Assembly (NCBI GenBank): GCA_041653835.1 | Contig: JBAZEP010000014.1 | Coordinates: 1-37,799 of the forward strand | Length of the DNA: 37,799 bases | From: UBA10183 sp041653835 | GTDB lineage: Bacteria; Omnitrophota; Gorgyraeia; Gorgyraeales; Gorgyraeaceae | Direction of reading: 5' to 3' | Shown: piece after piece, positions 22,161-28,816 of the stretch | How the letters are laid out: each line of letters begins with the position of its first letter | Numbering within the stretch: position 1 is the stretch's first letter | The notes under the pieces: generated by a model | Databases searched by the model: none | What the model was told of the DNA's origin: nothing | The model's input: the letters and a program-made list of their open reading frames with translations, nothing else | Translations under genes and position numbers: made by a program

Positions 22161-23366
22161 ATGCCTACATTTAAATATATCGCGAAGGAACCCACGGGAA
22201 AAACGATCAGCGGCGTCCTGGAATATTCGGATAAGGAGCTTCTCATAGAGGCGCTTCATAAAAGGGGACTGGTGATAATTTCCATAAAGGAGACCTCCAG
22301 GAGAAGGGTGTCGTCGTACCTGTCGGGCAAGGTAAAACTCGACGAGATAGTCATATTTTCCAGGCAGCTCGCGACCATGGTTGACAGCGGCATACCGCTG
22401 GTCCAGGCGCTGGACATTTTATGTGAACAGATAGAAAAGCCCCTTTTTAAAAGCGTGGTGGAAAAAATAAAAAACGACATTGAGACAGGTTCGAGCTTAT
22501 CGGACGCGCTCGCGAGGCACCCCTCGGTATTTTCGGGCCTTTATGTAAATATGGTTAAAGCCGGAGAATCGAGCGGCGCGCTGGACGATATATTGGACAG
22601 GCTGGCGGCGTATCTTGAAAAAACAAGCATGCTGCAGAGGAAAGTAAAATCCAGCCTCGTATATCCCGCGGTAGTGGTGACGATGGCGATGCTTATAACG
22701 CTTGTGATGCTTTTGAAAGTCATCCCGACATTCAAAGGGATATTCTCCATGCTGGGCGGTACACTGCCGATGCCTACAAGGGTATTGATTTTCGTAAGTG
22801 ATACCATAAGGGAGATGTTTTTATATGTAGCCGCGTCGCTCGTAGCCATCGCGTTCGCGATGAGGAGATATATCAGGACGCCGAAAGGGCGGGAGGTATT
22901 CGATAAAACGCTTCTTCGCATGCCTGTCCTGGGCACACTTTTCAGGAAAGTGGCGGTGGCGAAATTCACGAGGACGCTCGCTACGCTTGTAAAGAGCGGG
23001 GTCCCGATACTTGTTTCGCTTGAGATAGTAGGCAAGACATCGGGCAACGCCGTCATAGAAAAGGCAGTGGACTTTGTGCGTACCAGCATAAAAGAAGGCG
23101 AGAATATAGCCGACCCATTAGCCAAAAGCGGGGCATTTCCTCCTATGGTAGTCAGAATGATAAAGGTGGGAGAGCAGACAGGCGAACTCGAAAAGATGCT
23201 TACCAAGATAGCCGACTTTTACGAAGACCAAGTGGACGCCGCTGTAAGCGGCCTTACCAGCCTTATAGAGCCCCTGATCATAGCGTTCCTCGGTATAGTC
23301 ATAGGGGGGATAGTCATCGCGATGTTCCTGCCCGTATTCAAACTTACGGAAATAATATCCCATTAA
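22161..23366 (+). CDS. pilC: Inner-membrane pilus platform protein PilC/GspF
   Basis: A 401-residue platform protein with the two-fold GspF repeat. Each half has a cytoplasmic helical domain ('IVIFSRQLATMVDSGIPLVQ' and 'VAKFTRTLATLVKSGVPILV') followed by a membrane region ('VYPAVVVTMAMLITLVML' and 'LIEPLIIAFLGIVIGGIVIA'). The N-terminal 'YIAKEPTGKTISGVLE' is typical. It couples ATPase rotation to pilin extraction. The gene starts four bases after the second ATPase and closes the pilT-pilC transcription unit, since a strong promoter begins right after its stop. Confidence 0.94.
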   Translation: MPTFKYIAKEPTGKTISGVLEYSDKELLIEALHKRGLVIISIKETSRRRVSSYLSGKVKLDEIVIFSRQLATMVDSGIPLVQALDILCEQIEKPLFKSVVEKIKNDIETGSSLSDALARHPSVFSGLYVNMVKAGESSGALDDILDRLAAYLEKTSMLQRKVKSSLVYPAVVVTMAMLITLVMLLKVIPTFKGIFSMLGGTLPMPTRVLIFVSDTIREMFLYVAASLVAIAFAMRRYIRTPKGREVFDKTLLRMPVLGTLFRKVAVAKFTRTLATLVKSGVPILVSLEIVGKTSGNAVIEKAVDFVRTSIKEGENIADPLAKSGAFPPMVVRMIKVGEQTGELEKMLTKIADFYEDQVDAAVSGLTSLIEPLIIAFLGIVIGGIVIAMFLPVFKLTEIISH

Positions 23367-23395
23367 TTGACAGCAGACCGTCTATATGATATACT
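23367..23395 (+). promoter_or_regulatory. Sigma70 promoter for pilin gene 1
   Basis: TTGACA at 23367-23372, exactly 17 bases, TATACT at 23390-23395. It is a near-consensus promoter placed directly after pilC and about 60 bases before the pilin start, consistent with high pilin expression. Confidence 0.92.
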
Positions 23396-23458
23396 TTAAT
23401 AGGTTAGATATTTTTATACATTTTAAGCCGTTATAGCGGCTAAAGAAAGGAGGAATAC

Positions 23459-23905
23459 ATGCTTAGATTAAGAGAAAGGCATGGTTTCACGCTCGTAGAA
23501 ATAATGATAGTAGTCGCCATCATATCTCTATTAGCAGCAATAGCGATCCCTAACTTGTTAAGGGCAAGGCATAACGCTAATGAAGCGGCAGGCATAGCGG
23601 CCCTGAGGACGATCAGTACCGCTTGCGAAAGTTTCCGTGCGGCGCAGACGCCTCCCACGTATCCGGCGAACCTCGCTGCGCTCAGCACCGCGGTACCGCC
23701 ATATATTGACGCGGGATTGGCAGGCGCTACAACGTCAGGTACGGCGAAACAGGGATATTTTTATACTTACGCCCTGACGAACGCGAACCAGTATACCTGT
23801 ACGGCAAGTCCAGCGGTATCAGGAACAACCGGCACTCGTATTTTCTTTGTTGATGAGAGCGGGGTAATAAGGCTGAATAGCGCATCAGGCGCGCCGATAG
23901 AATAA
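23459..23905 (+). CDS. Type IV pilin-like major subunit, copy 1
   Basis: A 148-residue prepilin. A short basic leader (MLRLRERHG) precedes the prepilin peptidase site Gly|Phe in 'GFTLVEIMIVVAIISLLAAI', with the conserved Glu at mature position 5. The N-terminal helix continues as 'NLLRARHNANEAAGIAALRT', and the globular part ends with 'TGTRIFFVDESGVIRLN', as in GspG/PilA-type proteins of uncultured lineages. AAAGGAGG lies before the ATG at 23459. It has its own strong promoter and terminator, so it is a single-gene unit, as expected for an abundant major pilin. Confidence 0.93.
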   Translation: MLRLRERHGFTLVEIMIVVAIISLLAAIAIPNLLRARHNANEAAGIAALRTISTACESFRAAQTPPTYPANLAALSTAVPPYIDAGLAGATTSGTAKQGYFYTYALTNANQYTCTASPAVSGTTGTRIFFVDESGVIRLNSASGAPIE

Positions 23906-23930
23906 GGCTTTAATGGCGCAAGATGCATCT

Positions 23931-23970
23931 AAACCCGTCCGCCACAGAAATTGGCGGGCGGGTTTTTATT
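23931..23970 (+). terminator. Intrinsic terminator after pilin gene 1
   Basis: A 14-bp stem with one G-T pair (AAACCCGTCCGCCA at 23931-23944 against TGGCGGGCGGGTTT) and a 7-base loop, ending in TTTTTATTTG. A textbook Rho-independent terminator. Confidence 0.93.
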
Positions 23971-23972
23971 TG

Positions 23973-23999
23973 CCTGGTCAACCTCCGAGGTTGACCAGG
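23973..23999 (+). repeat. CAACCTCCGAGGTTG palindrome Q1
   Basis: A perfect 12-bp stem (CCTGGTCAACCT and complement) around CCG. Its core is identical to Q2 at 30672, while the T-A pair in the arm is replaced there by G-C, keeping pairing. The bases after both copies are also alike (TTA, two bases, CATGG), so this is a dispersed repeat. Confidence 0.85.
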
Positions 24000-24019
24000 G
24001 TTATGCATGGCAATTTTGC

Positions 24020-24048
24020 TTGACTTTTTGTGGATTTTAGTATAAATA
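24020..24048 (+). promoter_or_regulatory. Promoter for pilin gene 2, possibly leaderless
   Basis: TTGACT at 24020-24025 and TATAAA/TAAATA at 24041-24048 (spacing 15-17). Transcription would begin within a few bases of the ATG at 24056, and no Shine-Dalgarno sequence lies before it. Confidence 0.6.
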
Positions 24049-24055
24049 TATATAA

Positions 24056-24499
24056 ATGAAGTCGAAACGAGGGTTTACGTTAGTTGAGATAATGGTAGTG
24101 GTTGCGATAGTCACGACACTCGCGACGCTTGTTATTTCAAGTGTATTGCGTGCCAGGCATAACGCCAATGAGGTGGCCGCCATAGCCGCGGTCAAGACAA
24201 TTGTTACGGCGTGCCAGAATTTTTATGCCAATAACCTGCCGCATACCTATCCCTTAGGCCTGTCTGATCTTATAGCCCCGGTTTCAATCCCTCCCTATAT
24301 CGACAGCGTGCTTGCGAGCGGGGCTAAACAGGGGTATACGTTTACTTACGAATTTATAGACGCGGAAAGTTTCAAGCTTAATGCCGACCCTTCCGTATCC
24401 GGCAAGACAGGTACAAGGCATTTTTTTTCCGATGAATCAGGGGTCATAAAGGCGAATCCCAAGAACCAGGCAAGTTCGACTGACCCTGCTGTTGAATAA
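24056..24499 (+). CDS. Type IV pilin-like subunit, copy 2
   Basis: A 147-residue prepilin paralogous to the one at 23459. Leader MKSKRG precedes the cleavage site in 'GFTLVEIMVVVAIVTTLATL', with Glu5 present. The next helix, 'VLRARHNANEVAAIAAVKTI', and the C-terminal 'TGTRHFFSDESGVIKANP' align directly with copy 1, but the middle is shorter and differs. It has a separate promoter and no visible ribosome site, so expression is probably different from copy 1. A minor pilin or alternative major pilin role is possible. Confidence 0.9.
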   Translation: MKSKRGFTLVEIMVVVAIVTTLATLVISSVLRARHNANEVAAIAAVKTIVTACQNFYANNLPHTYPLGLSDLIAPVSIPPYIDSVLASGAKQGYTFTYEFIDAESFKLNADPSVSGKTGTRHFFSDESGVIKANPKNQASSTDPAVE

Positions 24500-24506
24500 C
24501 CATCTC

Positions 24507-24549
24507 ACCTTCCTCACCCCTGGGGTGCCACCCCAGGGGTGAGGAAGGT
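24507..24549 (+). repeat. Perfect 20-bp stem palindrome between pilin 2 and pilM
   Basis: Left arm ACCTTCCTCACCCCTGGGGT at 24507-24526, loop GCC, right arm exactly complementary at 24530-24549. The following sequence is ATATATATT rather than a T-run, so it may work as a hairpin terminator or processing barrier but is not canonical. It begins seven bases after the pilin 2 stop. Confidence 0.85.
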
Positions 24550-24579
24550 ATATATATTAAATATGGGAGCTATATAATA

Positions 24580-25566
24580 ATGTTAAGGCCTGTTGCCATT
24601 GATATAGGGACCAGCAGTATAAAATTGATTGAACTTCAGGAAAAAAAGGGCAAACTCGAACTTTTGAACTGCGGTATCAACGCTGTCTCGGGAGAGGATA
24701 TTAAAACGAGTTTGAAAGACCTGCTGGCCCTCGCGAAACCGTATTCAAAGCGGGTCAATATATCTTTATCCGGCCCGTCCGTTACGGTGCGGTATATCGA
24801 AATGCCTCCGATGAAAAAGGAAGAACTCAGGAGCGCGATAAAATTTGAGGGCGCGAAACACGTACCTTTCGACATAAACGACGCCATAGTGGATTCGGCT
24901 GTCCTGGATAAAAACCCTTCGGGCTCCGCGAACAGGGTGCTTCTTGTAGCCGCGAAAAAGGACAGGATAAAAGGCCTCTTGGATATGTTCAAGGAAATGG
25001 GCATGGACATAGCCAATATAGATGTGGATACCATGGCGCTGTTCAATTCTTTCCAGAGGCTGGGATTGGAAAATAAGCATGAAAATGCTTATGCCATGGT
25101 AAATATCGGGGCCAGGTTTTCGAACGTGAATATAGCCGCGAAAGGCCATCCTTATTTTACGAGGGATATCATGTGGGGCGGCGCAGATATCAGCGCCAGG
25201 ATAAAAGAGCAGATGGCGCCCGGGCAGGAGGAAGCGGAAAAGTTGAAGCGTGAGCCCGGGGAAAAGAAAGCGGATGTCGCCAGGGCAATAACGCCTGTCC
25301 TGGAAAGATTCGTGTCGGAAATGCGCATGTCCTTCGACTATTTCGAGACGCAATTCGGGAGGAACGTGGAAAGGCTTTATATAAGCGGCGGCACAGCCTA
25401 TCTTTTTAATATACGGGATTTTTTGAAAGAAAATCTCGGCATGGAAGCCGCGTTGTGGAATCCGTTCGAAGGCATCAAAGTCCACGATGAGGCCGCGGTA
25501 GATAAAAGCGCCTCGGATTTTCCCGGGCGGTTCAGCGTGGCAATGGGCCTGGCATTGAGGAAATAA
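24580..25566 (+). CDS. pilM: Type IV pilus assembly protein PilM
   Basis: A 328-residue actin-like cytoplasmic protein. ATP-binding motifs are 'VAIDIGTSSIKLIELQEKK', 'AYAMVNIGARFSNVNIAAKG' and 'VERLYISGGTAYLFNIRDF'. The family block 'VTVRYIEMPPMKKEELRSAI' followed by KFE is typical of PilM. PilM binds the N-terminus of PilN and links the ATPase ring to the PilN-PilO-PilP-PilQ alignment complex, whose genes follow in order. GGGAG lies before the ATG. Its stop overlaps the pilN start (TAATG). Confidence 0.94.
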   Translation: MLRPVAIDIGTSSIKLIELQEKKGKLELLNCGINAVSGEDIKTSLKDLLALAKPYSKRVNISLSGPSVTVRYIEMPPMKKEELRSAIKFEGAKHVPFDINDAIVDSAVLDKNPSGSANRVLLVAAKKDRIKGLLDMFKEMGMDIANIDVDTMALFNSFQRLGLENKHENAYAMVNIGARFSNVNIAAKGHPYFTRDIMWGGADISARIKEQMAPGQEEAEKLKREPGEKKADVARAITPVLERFVSEMRMSFDYFETQFGRNVERLYISGGTAYLFNIRDFLKENLGMEAALWNPFEGIKVHDEAAVDKSASDFPGRFSVAMGLALRK

Positions 25567-26147
25567 TGATAGAAATAAATCTTTTACCGGAAGAATTGAG
25601 AAGGAAAAAAACAGAACCCGCTTTTAGCCTGGACATGGGATCTGGAAAAATGAAATTTCTCGCTGCCGGAGGCGCGGCAGGGATACTGGTATTGATCGTA
25701 ATAGCGTTTTTTCTTGGAACGTCTATCAGGAATTCCCAGATAGACAGGCTGCTGGCTAAAGAGAAAAATTTTTCCGTCAGATTTTCCCGCGTTGACAATA
25801 TCAATAAAGAAATAGCCCTGCTGAGAAGCAAGACAGCGGTATTGGACCAGCTTACGAAGAGAAAATTTTTATGGGCGGAGAAACTGAACCGGCTTTCGGA
25901 CCTGGCGCTGCCGGGCATATGGTTTACCCATGTTTATACCGATGCCGAGAATAGGCTTATAATAGAAGGCAGTGTTATCTCGAAGAGCGAAGAGGCGATG
26001 GCTTTTGTGGGAAAATTCATGAAAAACGTGAAAGACGACCAGGGGTTTTTCAGGGATTTCAAAAGCGTGAAACTGGAGTCCGTACAAAGGAAGAGCAAAG
26101 GAGAAAGGGATGTCGTGGATTTTAAGATAGCCCTTTATTTTATATAA
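25566..26147 (+). CDS. pilN: Type IV pilus assembly protein PilN
   Basis: A 193-residue bitopic inner-membrane protein. The N-terminal 'MIEINLLPEELRRKK' is the PilM-binding PilN signature. One transmembrane helix follows at about residues 29-50 ('LAAGGAAGILVLIVIAFFLG'), then a coiled coil and a periplasmic ferredoxin-like domain ('LPGIWFTHVYTDAENRLIIE'). It pairs with PilO in the alignment complex. Start and stop are coupled to both neighbours by overlapping codons. Confidence 0.92.
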   Translation: MIEINLLPEELRRKKTEPAFSLDMGSGKMKFLAAGGAAGILVLIVIAFFLGTSIRNSQIDRLLAKEKNFSVRFSRVDNINKEIALLRSKTAVLDQLTKRKFLWAEKLNRLSDLALPGIWFTHVYTDAENRLIIEGSVISKSEEAMAFVGKFMKNVKDDQGFFRDFKSVKLESVQRKSKGERDVVDFKIALYFI

Positions 26148-26713
26148 TGGCGGATATTACGGAAAAACAAAAAATATATATCCTGATAGCGATATTAGGC
26201 ATGGCAGGCCTCGCTGTGTATTATAATTTTCTTTTAAAGCCCCAATTTTCCAAGTTCATGGCGAAGAATAAAGAATTTCGTGTTGTGAAAGACAGGGTAA
26301 AGAATGAAGAGGTGATGATCTCCAATGAGGGTGGGATAAAAAGGCAGTATGAAAATTTCGAAAAGCAGGCGGAGTACCTCGAGAAGAGGCTGCCGGGCCA
26401 GGACCAGGTATCAAGCCTCCTTGAGGGTTTTTCGAATGTCGCGGAATCCTCGGGAGTAAAAATACTCAAGGTAAAACCGCTCGAAACGCCTGTTACCAGC
26501 GCGTCCAAGCAGAAGGCCGCGACCGAGGCGTATGCCGAGTTCCCTATTTTGATAGAGGCCAGGGCAGGCTTTCATCAACTCGGCGATTTCGTGAATAAAC
26601 TCGAGAACATGGACAGGTTCATAAAAATCATGGATATTGATATCACCGGCGTTGATAAAGATCCGCGGCGCCACGATATAAAGATAAGGATAGTTACTTA
26701 TGTGCTTCAATAA
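26147..26713 (+). CDS. pilO: Type IV pilus assembly protein PilO
   Basis: A 188-residue protein. A single membrane helix at about residues 9-30 ('IYILIAILGMAGLAVYYNFL') is followed by a coiled coil ('KRQYENFEKQAEYLEKRLPG') and the PilO periplasmic domain with 'VSSLLEGFSNVAESSGVKIL' and 'GFHQLGDFVNKLENMDRFI'. It starts at the last base of the pilN stop. A degenerate copy of the GACA/TGTC palindrome (P6) starts six bases after its stop. Confidence 0.9.
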   Translation: MADITEKQKIYILIAILGMAGLAVYYNFLLKPQFSKFMAKNKEFRVVKDRVKNEEVMISNEGGIKRQYENFEKQAEYLEKRLPGQDQVSSLLEGFSNVAESSGVKILKVKPLETPVTSASKQKAATEAYAEFPILIEARAGFHQLGDFVNKLENMDRFIKIMDIDITGVDKDPRRHDIKIRIVTYVLQ

Positions 26714-27089
26714 TATCCCTAAATCCACATTTATGACAATGTCAAAAATCTTCCCTTTGGCAGGCTTGGTTGTGGCCTTTGGGATTGCCGGAGTTTCCGC
26801 GGAAGAGGGGTTTAAATATGACTCGAAATCCAGAAGAGATCCGTTTGTCCCTCTTATATCGGAGACCGGCGGGTACGCGTCCGACGCTTACGAGGCAAGC
26901 GCGGCAGAGGACATAAGACTGGAAGGCATTGTGTGGGACGAAGGCAAAGGGTCCATAGCTATCATAAACGGGGAGATAGTGAAAGAAGGCGAGCTCATCG
27001 GGTCGATAAAGATTCTGAAAATAAACAAGGAAAGCGTTACTTTTGATATCAACGGGGAACATATAAACATGGAACTCAATAAGGAATGA
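26700..27089 (+). CDS. pilP: PilP-like pilus lipoprotein/periplasmic protein
   Basis: An exported protein of up to 129 residues with a PilP/GspC-like domain: the 'SRRDPFVPLISE' motif, then 'DIRLEGIVWDEGKGSIAIIN' and 'VKEGELIGSIKILKINKESV', the small beta-barrel that contacts the secretin. The start is uncertain. ATG 26700 has AAGGA 11 bases upstream and overlaps pilO by 14 bases. ATG 26733 or 26739 gives a neater signal peptide ('MSKIFPLAGLVVAFGIAGVSA') but lacks a ribosome site. With the later starts, the first codons come from the P6 repeat. No lipobox Cys is present, unlike classical PilP. Confidence 0.78.
   Translation: MCFNNIPKSTFMTMSKIFPLAGLVVAFGIAGVSAEEGFKYDSKSRRDPFVPLISETGGYASDAYEASAAEDIRLEGIVWDEGKGSIAIINGEIVKEGELIGSIKILKINKESVTFDINGEHINMELNKE
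26719..26759 (+). repeat. Degenerate GACA/TGTC palindrome P6 with mismatched arms
   Basis: The same 41-base layout as P5: 15-base left arm (CTAAATCCACATTTA), 11-base core (TGACAATGTCA), 15-base right arm (AAAATCTTCCCTTTG). The left arm resembles P2 (12 of 15), and the right arm resembles P5 and P3, so the outer arms cannot pair with each other. It lies six bases after the pilO stop and covers the candidate pilP starts at 26733 and 26739. Confidence 0.6.
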
Positions 27090-27101
27090 CCGGAGGTTCG
27101 T

Positions 27102-28520
27102 ATGAAGAGGATATGCGCGGTTTTTATTGTTTTATTATTTAGCGTTACATCGGTTTGTTACGGCCAGGAGGGGCCCGGGTTAAAAGACGGGGAGGCCGTG
27201 GAATCGACGTCTCCGGGGAATATAACCATGGATTTCAAGGACGCGGACATAAACAATGTCCTGAGGATACTATCTTACAAGAGCGGCATGAACATAGTCG
27301 CGGGCAAGGATGTTACGGGGCTTGTGACTATACGGCTTACGGACGTGCCATGGGAAAAGGCGCTGGATGTCGTATTGAGGACATATGGTTATACTTATGA
27401 GAGGGAGGGGAATGTTATCCGGGTTACCACTACCGCCAACCTGGAAAACGAGGAGCTTGTGACAGAGGTGTTTTCGCTTAACTACGCGAACGCGAAGAAT
27501 GTGCCCCAGTCCATAGAAGAGATGCTTTCGAGCCGCGGCAAGGTAAAGTTCGACGAGAGGACCAATCTCCTGATAGTGACGGATATAGCGACCAATATTT
27601 ATAAAATAAGAGAGGTGGTGATCAAGCTCGACGCGCAGACAAGACAGGTAATGATAGAGGCCAAGATAATAGAAACCACGCTCGGCAATAGCGACAAGAT
27701 GGGCATTGAATGGCAGACCAGGATAGTTGCGGCAGGCCCCAAGATACCTACGACATTCCCGTTCAAGAACGACATGTCCACAATGACCGGGTATAAATAT
27801 GTCCCGATACCGAAACCGCCGGAGAGCACGATCAACTATGATTCGCAAGGCAATCCGATCGTGACTCAATCCACCGCGGATTTCCCCACGGCTTCGAAAG
27901 GCACGCCGAGTTTCCCTTTTGTCAGCGCTTCCGACTTTACGTTCGGTACCCTGGATCTTACGCAATTCCAGGCTGTGCTGGAATTCCTTTCTTCCAGGGG
28001 AGATACCAAGATAATTTCGAACCCCAAGATCACGGTCCTTGATAACCGCGAAGCGCTTATCACGGTGGGCCAGACCCTGAATATACCGACATATGAGAGG
28101 AATTCTTCTACCGGGACAATGGAGATCACGGGCTATACGGAGAAAGAGCTCGGTATCCTGCTTAAGGTCACGCCGCAGATAAACGCGGAAGGATGCATAA
28201 CGTTGTACCTGAAACCGGAGCTGAGCTCCCTTCTCAGGTATGACCAGCTTACGGCGCAGGTGCAGGTGCCTGTTTATTCCGTAAGAAAAGCGGAAACCCA
28301 GTTGATGGTCAAAGACGGCCAGACTATAGCGATAGGCGGCCTCATAAGCGAGAACCAGGTTGACAGGGTTACCAAGGTGCCGTTCCTGGGCAGTATCCCG
28401 ATACTGGGCGCGCCTTTCAGGAAGACAGAAAAGACGACCGAAAAAACAGACCTTTTATTTTTCGTGACTGTAAATCTCGTTAAGCCCGGGGCAACAGCCA
28501 TGGACGCCGGGGTTAGATGA
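27102..28520 (+). CDS. pilQ: Outer-membrane secretin PilQ/GspD
   Basis: A 472-residue secretin that forms the outer-membrane pore for the pilus. The signal peptide ('ICAVFIVLLFSVTSVCYG') is followed by an STN-type N0 domain ('ITMDFKDADINNVLRILSYK'), an N1 domain ('VFSLNYANAKNVPQSIEEML'), and the secretin core from about residue 185, with 'VMIEAKIIETTLGNSDKMGI', 'TKIISNPKITVLDNREALIT' and the C-terminal 'DGQTIAIGGLISENQVDRVT'. No AMIN domains are present, so it is shorter than proteobacterial PilQ. GGAGG precedes the ATG. Its stop overlaps the next gene by four bases, joining the pilus cluster to the RNase G-ribosomal protein genes. Confidence 0.94.
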   Translation: MKRICAVFIVLLFSVTSVCYGQEGPGLKDGEAVESTSPGNITMDFKDADINNVLRILSYKSGMNIVAGKDVTGLVTIRLTDVPWEKALDVVLRTYGYTYEREGNVIRVTTTANLENEELVTEVFSLNYANAKNVPQSIEEMLSSRGKVKFDERTNLLIVTDIATNIYKIREVVIKLDAQTRQVMIEAKIIETTLGNSDKMGIEWQTRIVAAGPKIPTTFPFKNDMSTMTGYKYVPIPKPPESTINYDSQGNPIVTQSTADFPTASKGTPSFPFVSASDFTFGTLDLTQFQAVLEFLSSRGDTKIISNPKITVLDNREALITVGQTLNIPTYERNSSTGTMEITGYTEKELGILLKVTPQINAEGCITLYLKPELSSLLRYDQLTAQVQVPVYSVRKAETQLMVKDGQTIAIGGLISENQVDRVTKVPFLGSIPILGAPFRKTEKTTEKTDLLFFVTVNLVKPGATAMDAGVR

Positions 28521-28816
28521 AATTAGAATCGGTTTTCTGTAAAAAAGGCGTGTTGAGGTATATCTCCCACCTGGATATCGTCCGTCTTTTCCAGAGGGCC
28601 GTCAGGAGGTCCGGCTTGAACGTGAGCCTTAGCCGGGGTTTTACTCCTCATTACAAGATAGGGTTTTCAAATGCCCTGAAACTCGGAGTGGAAAGCGAAG
28701 GCGAGGGAGTGGTATTTAACATCGAAGGCTGGGTGGACGCGGAAGAATTTAAAAAAAGAATAAATGAAAAATTACCGGAAGGAGTGAAGATAATATCGTG
28801 CAAAAAGAGATTCTGA
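28517..28816 (+). CDS. Short DUF2344/TIGR03936-family protein
   Basis: A 99-residue protein matching the N-terminal half of DUF2344: 'KKGVLRYISHLDIVRLFQRA' and 'SGLNVSLSRGFTPHYKIGFS', then 'SNALKLGVESEGEGVVF'. Full-length members are about 200 residues or are fused to the TIGR03960 radical SAM protein, whose homologue here is 13 kb away. The usual position directly before RNase G and L21 is kept. Start overlaps the pilQ stop by four bases and the end overlaps RNase G by 19 bases. It is either a minimal form or a truncation; no frame continuing the missing half was identified. Confidence 0.8.
   Translation: MKLESVFCKKGVLRYISHLDIVRLFQRAVRRSGLNVSLSRGFTPHYKIGFSNALKLGVESEGEGVVFNIEGWVDAEEFKKRINEKLPEGVKIISCKKRF

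Noticed and set aside
22541..23206. Minus-strand open frame opposite pilC
   Set aside because: It is a low-complexity Ser/Thr/Ile-rich mirror of PilC with no ribosome site.
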